A stretch of 6,189 nucleotides of DNA from positions 1 to 6,189 of the forward strand of contig JADFPK010000111.1 of assembly GCA_022562375.1 (NCBI GenBank). Reading direction: 5' to 3'. Shown here piece after piece: positions 5,896 through 6,189 of this stretch. A model generated the notes under the pieces. It was not told the DNA's origin. It did no database searches and saw only the letters and a program-made list of their open reading frames with translations. The translations under genes were made by a program, and so were the position numbers. Each line of letters starts with the position of its first letter. Position 1 is the stretch's first letter. Source of the DNA: Pseudomonadota bacterium (lineage in GTDB: Bacteria > Pseudomonadota > Alphaproteobacteria > SMXQ01).

Positions 5896-6189
5896 GTTCT
5901 GGCACGGCGATGGCGGCGTCTGGCCGCTGCTTCTGGCGCCTCTCGCCCACGCCTATGGGGCCGCCGGGGCGGCGCGCTTTGCCTTGACCGAACCGGTCAA
6001 GGCGCCGGTTCCGGTCATCTGCGTCGGCAACCTGGTGACCGGCGGCGCCGGCAAGACGCCGGTAGCGCTTGCGCTCGGCGCCTATCTCCAGGCGCTGGGC
6101 AGGGAGGTGCATTTCCTGACCCGCGGCTATGGCGGCAGCGAACGGGGACCGGTGCGCGTCGACCCCGGACGCCACGGCGTCGCCGAAAT
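5882..6189 (+). CDS. lpxK: Tetraacyldisaccharide 4'-kinase, N-terminal part
   Basis: The first 102 codons of LpxK run off the window end, so the gene is incomplete here only because of the cut; the full protein is usually a little over 300 residues. LpxK transfers the ATP gamma-phosphate to the 4' hydroxyl of the tetraacyl disaccharide 1-phosphate, making lipid IVA, at the inner membrane. APEFWHGDGG (3-12) is the typical alphaproteobacterial LpxK opening, followed by a hydrophobic membrane-associating stretch (13-33). VGNLVTGGAGKTP (48-60) is the family P-loop with K58 and T59, and LTRGYGG (79-85) is the next conserved block. The GTG start lies 14 bases inside waaA in another frame and has a good Shine-Dalgarno. 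Downstream catalytic residues cannot be checked. Confidence 0.95.
   Translation, partial: MRAPEFWHGDGGVWPLLLAPLAHAYGAAGAARFALTEPVKAPVPVICVGNLVTGGAGKTPVALALGAYLQALGREVHFLTRGYGGSERGPVRVDPGRHGVAE

Noticed and set aside
1..6189. CRISPR arrays, tRNA/rRNA genes, insertion sequences, toxin-antitoxin or phage-defence modules
   Set aside because: I looked and saw none: no regularly spaced long repeats, no tRNA-like folds, no transposase motifs or terminal inverted repeats, and no small paired ORFs other than the doubtful one at 1868-1939.

Overview
The window reads as a stretch of chromosome from a GC-rich alphaproteobacterium, most likely Rhodospirillales-like. The evidence is the strong G/C bias at third codon positions, frequent GTG starts, tight gene packing, and the gene order pmbA, msbA, DUF374 acyltransferase, waaA, lpxK. 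As I recall, that order (usually with an inositol-monophosphatase/CysQ gene and a DUF4170 gene after pmbA) is typical of Alphaproteobacteria. The assignment is inference from gene content and was not tested by a search.

Layout, all on the + strand. 1-387 is the C-terminal end of a subtilisin-like (S8) serine protease whose beginning lies outside the window. A 94-base gap with a possible promoter leads to pmbA/tldE (482-1837), complete. A 129-base gap (1838-1966) follows. It holds a C9-G5 homopolymer block, a 23-codon ORF with a good Shine-Dalgarno, a candidate promoter and two short direct-repeat pairs. After it, four genes are packed almost without gaps: msbA (1967-3772), a DUF374 acyltransferase (3776-4585), waaA (4582-5895) and lpxK (5882 to beyond the window end). 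No intergenic stretch reaches 300 bases. The minus strand shows only shadow reading frames.

The last four genes form a lipid A / inner-core LPS operon. LpxK phosphorylates the 4' position of the tetraacyl disaccharide to give lipid IVA, and WaaA adds Kdo. The DUF374 protein probably adds an acyl chain to lipid A or to another membrane lipid, and MsbA flips the core-lipid A across the inner membrane. PmbA is the non-catalytic partner of the TldD protease and has no direct link to LPS; it is a conserved neighbour.

I see no previously undescribed system here. The points most worth a second look are the candidate lipid A acyltransferase inside the operon, and the pmbA-msbA gap, where genes usually found in relatives appear to be absent and several small signals are crowded together.
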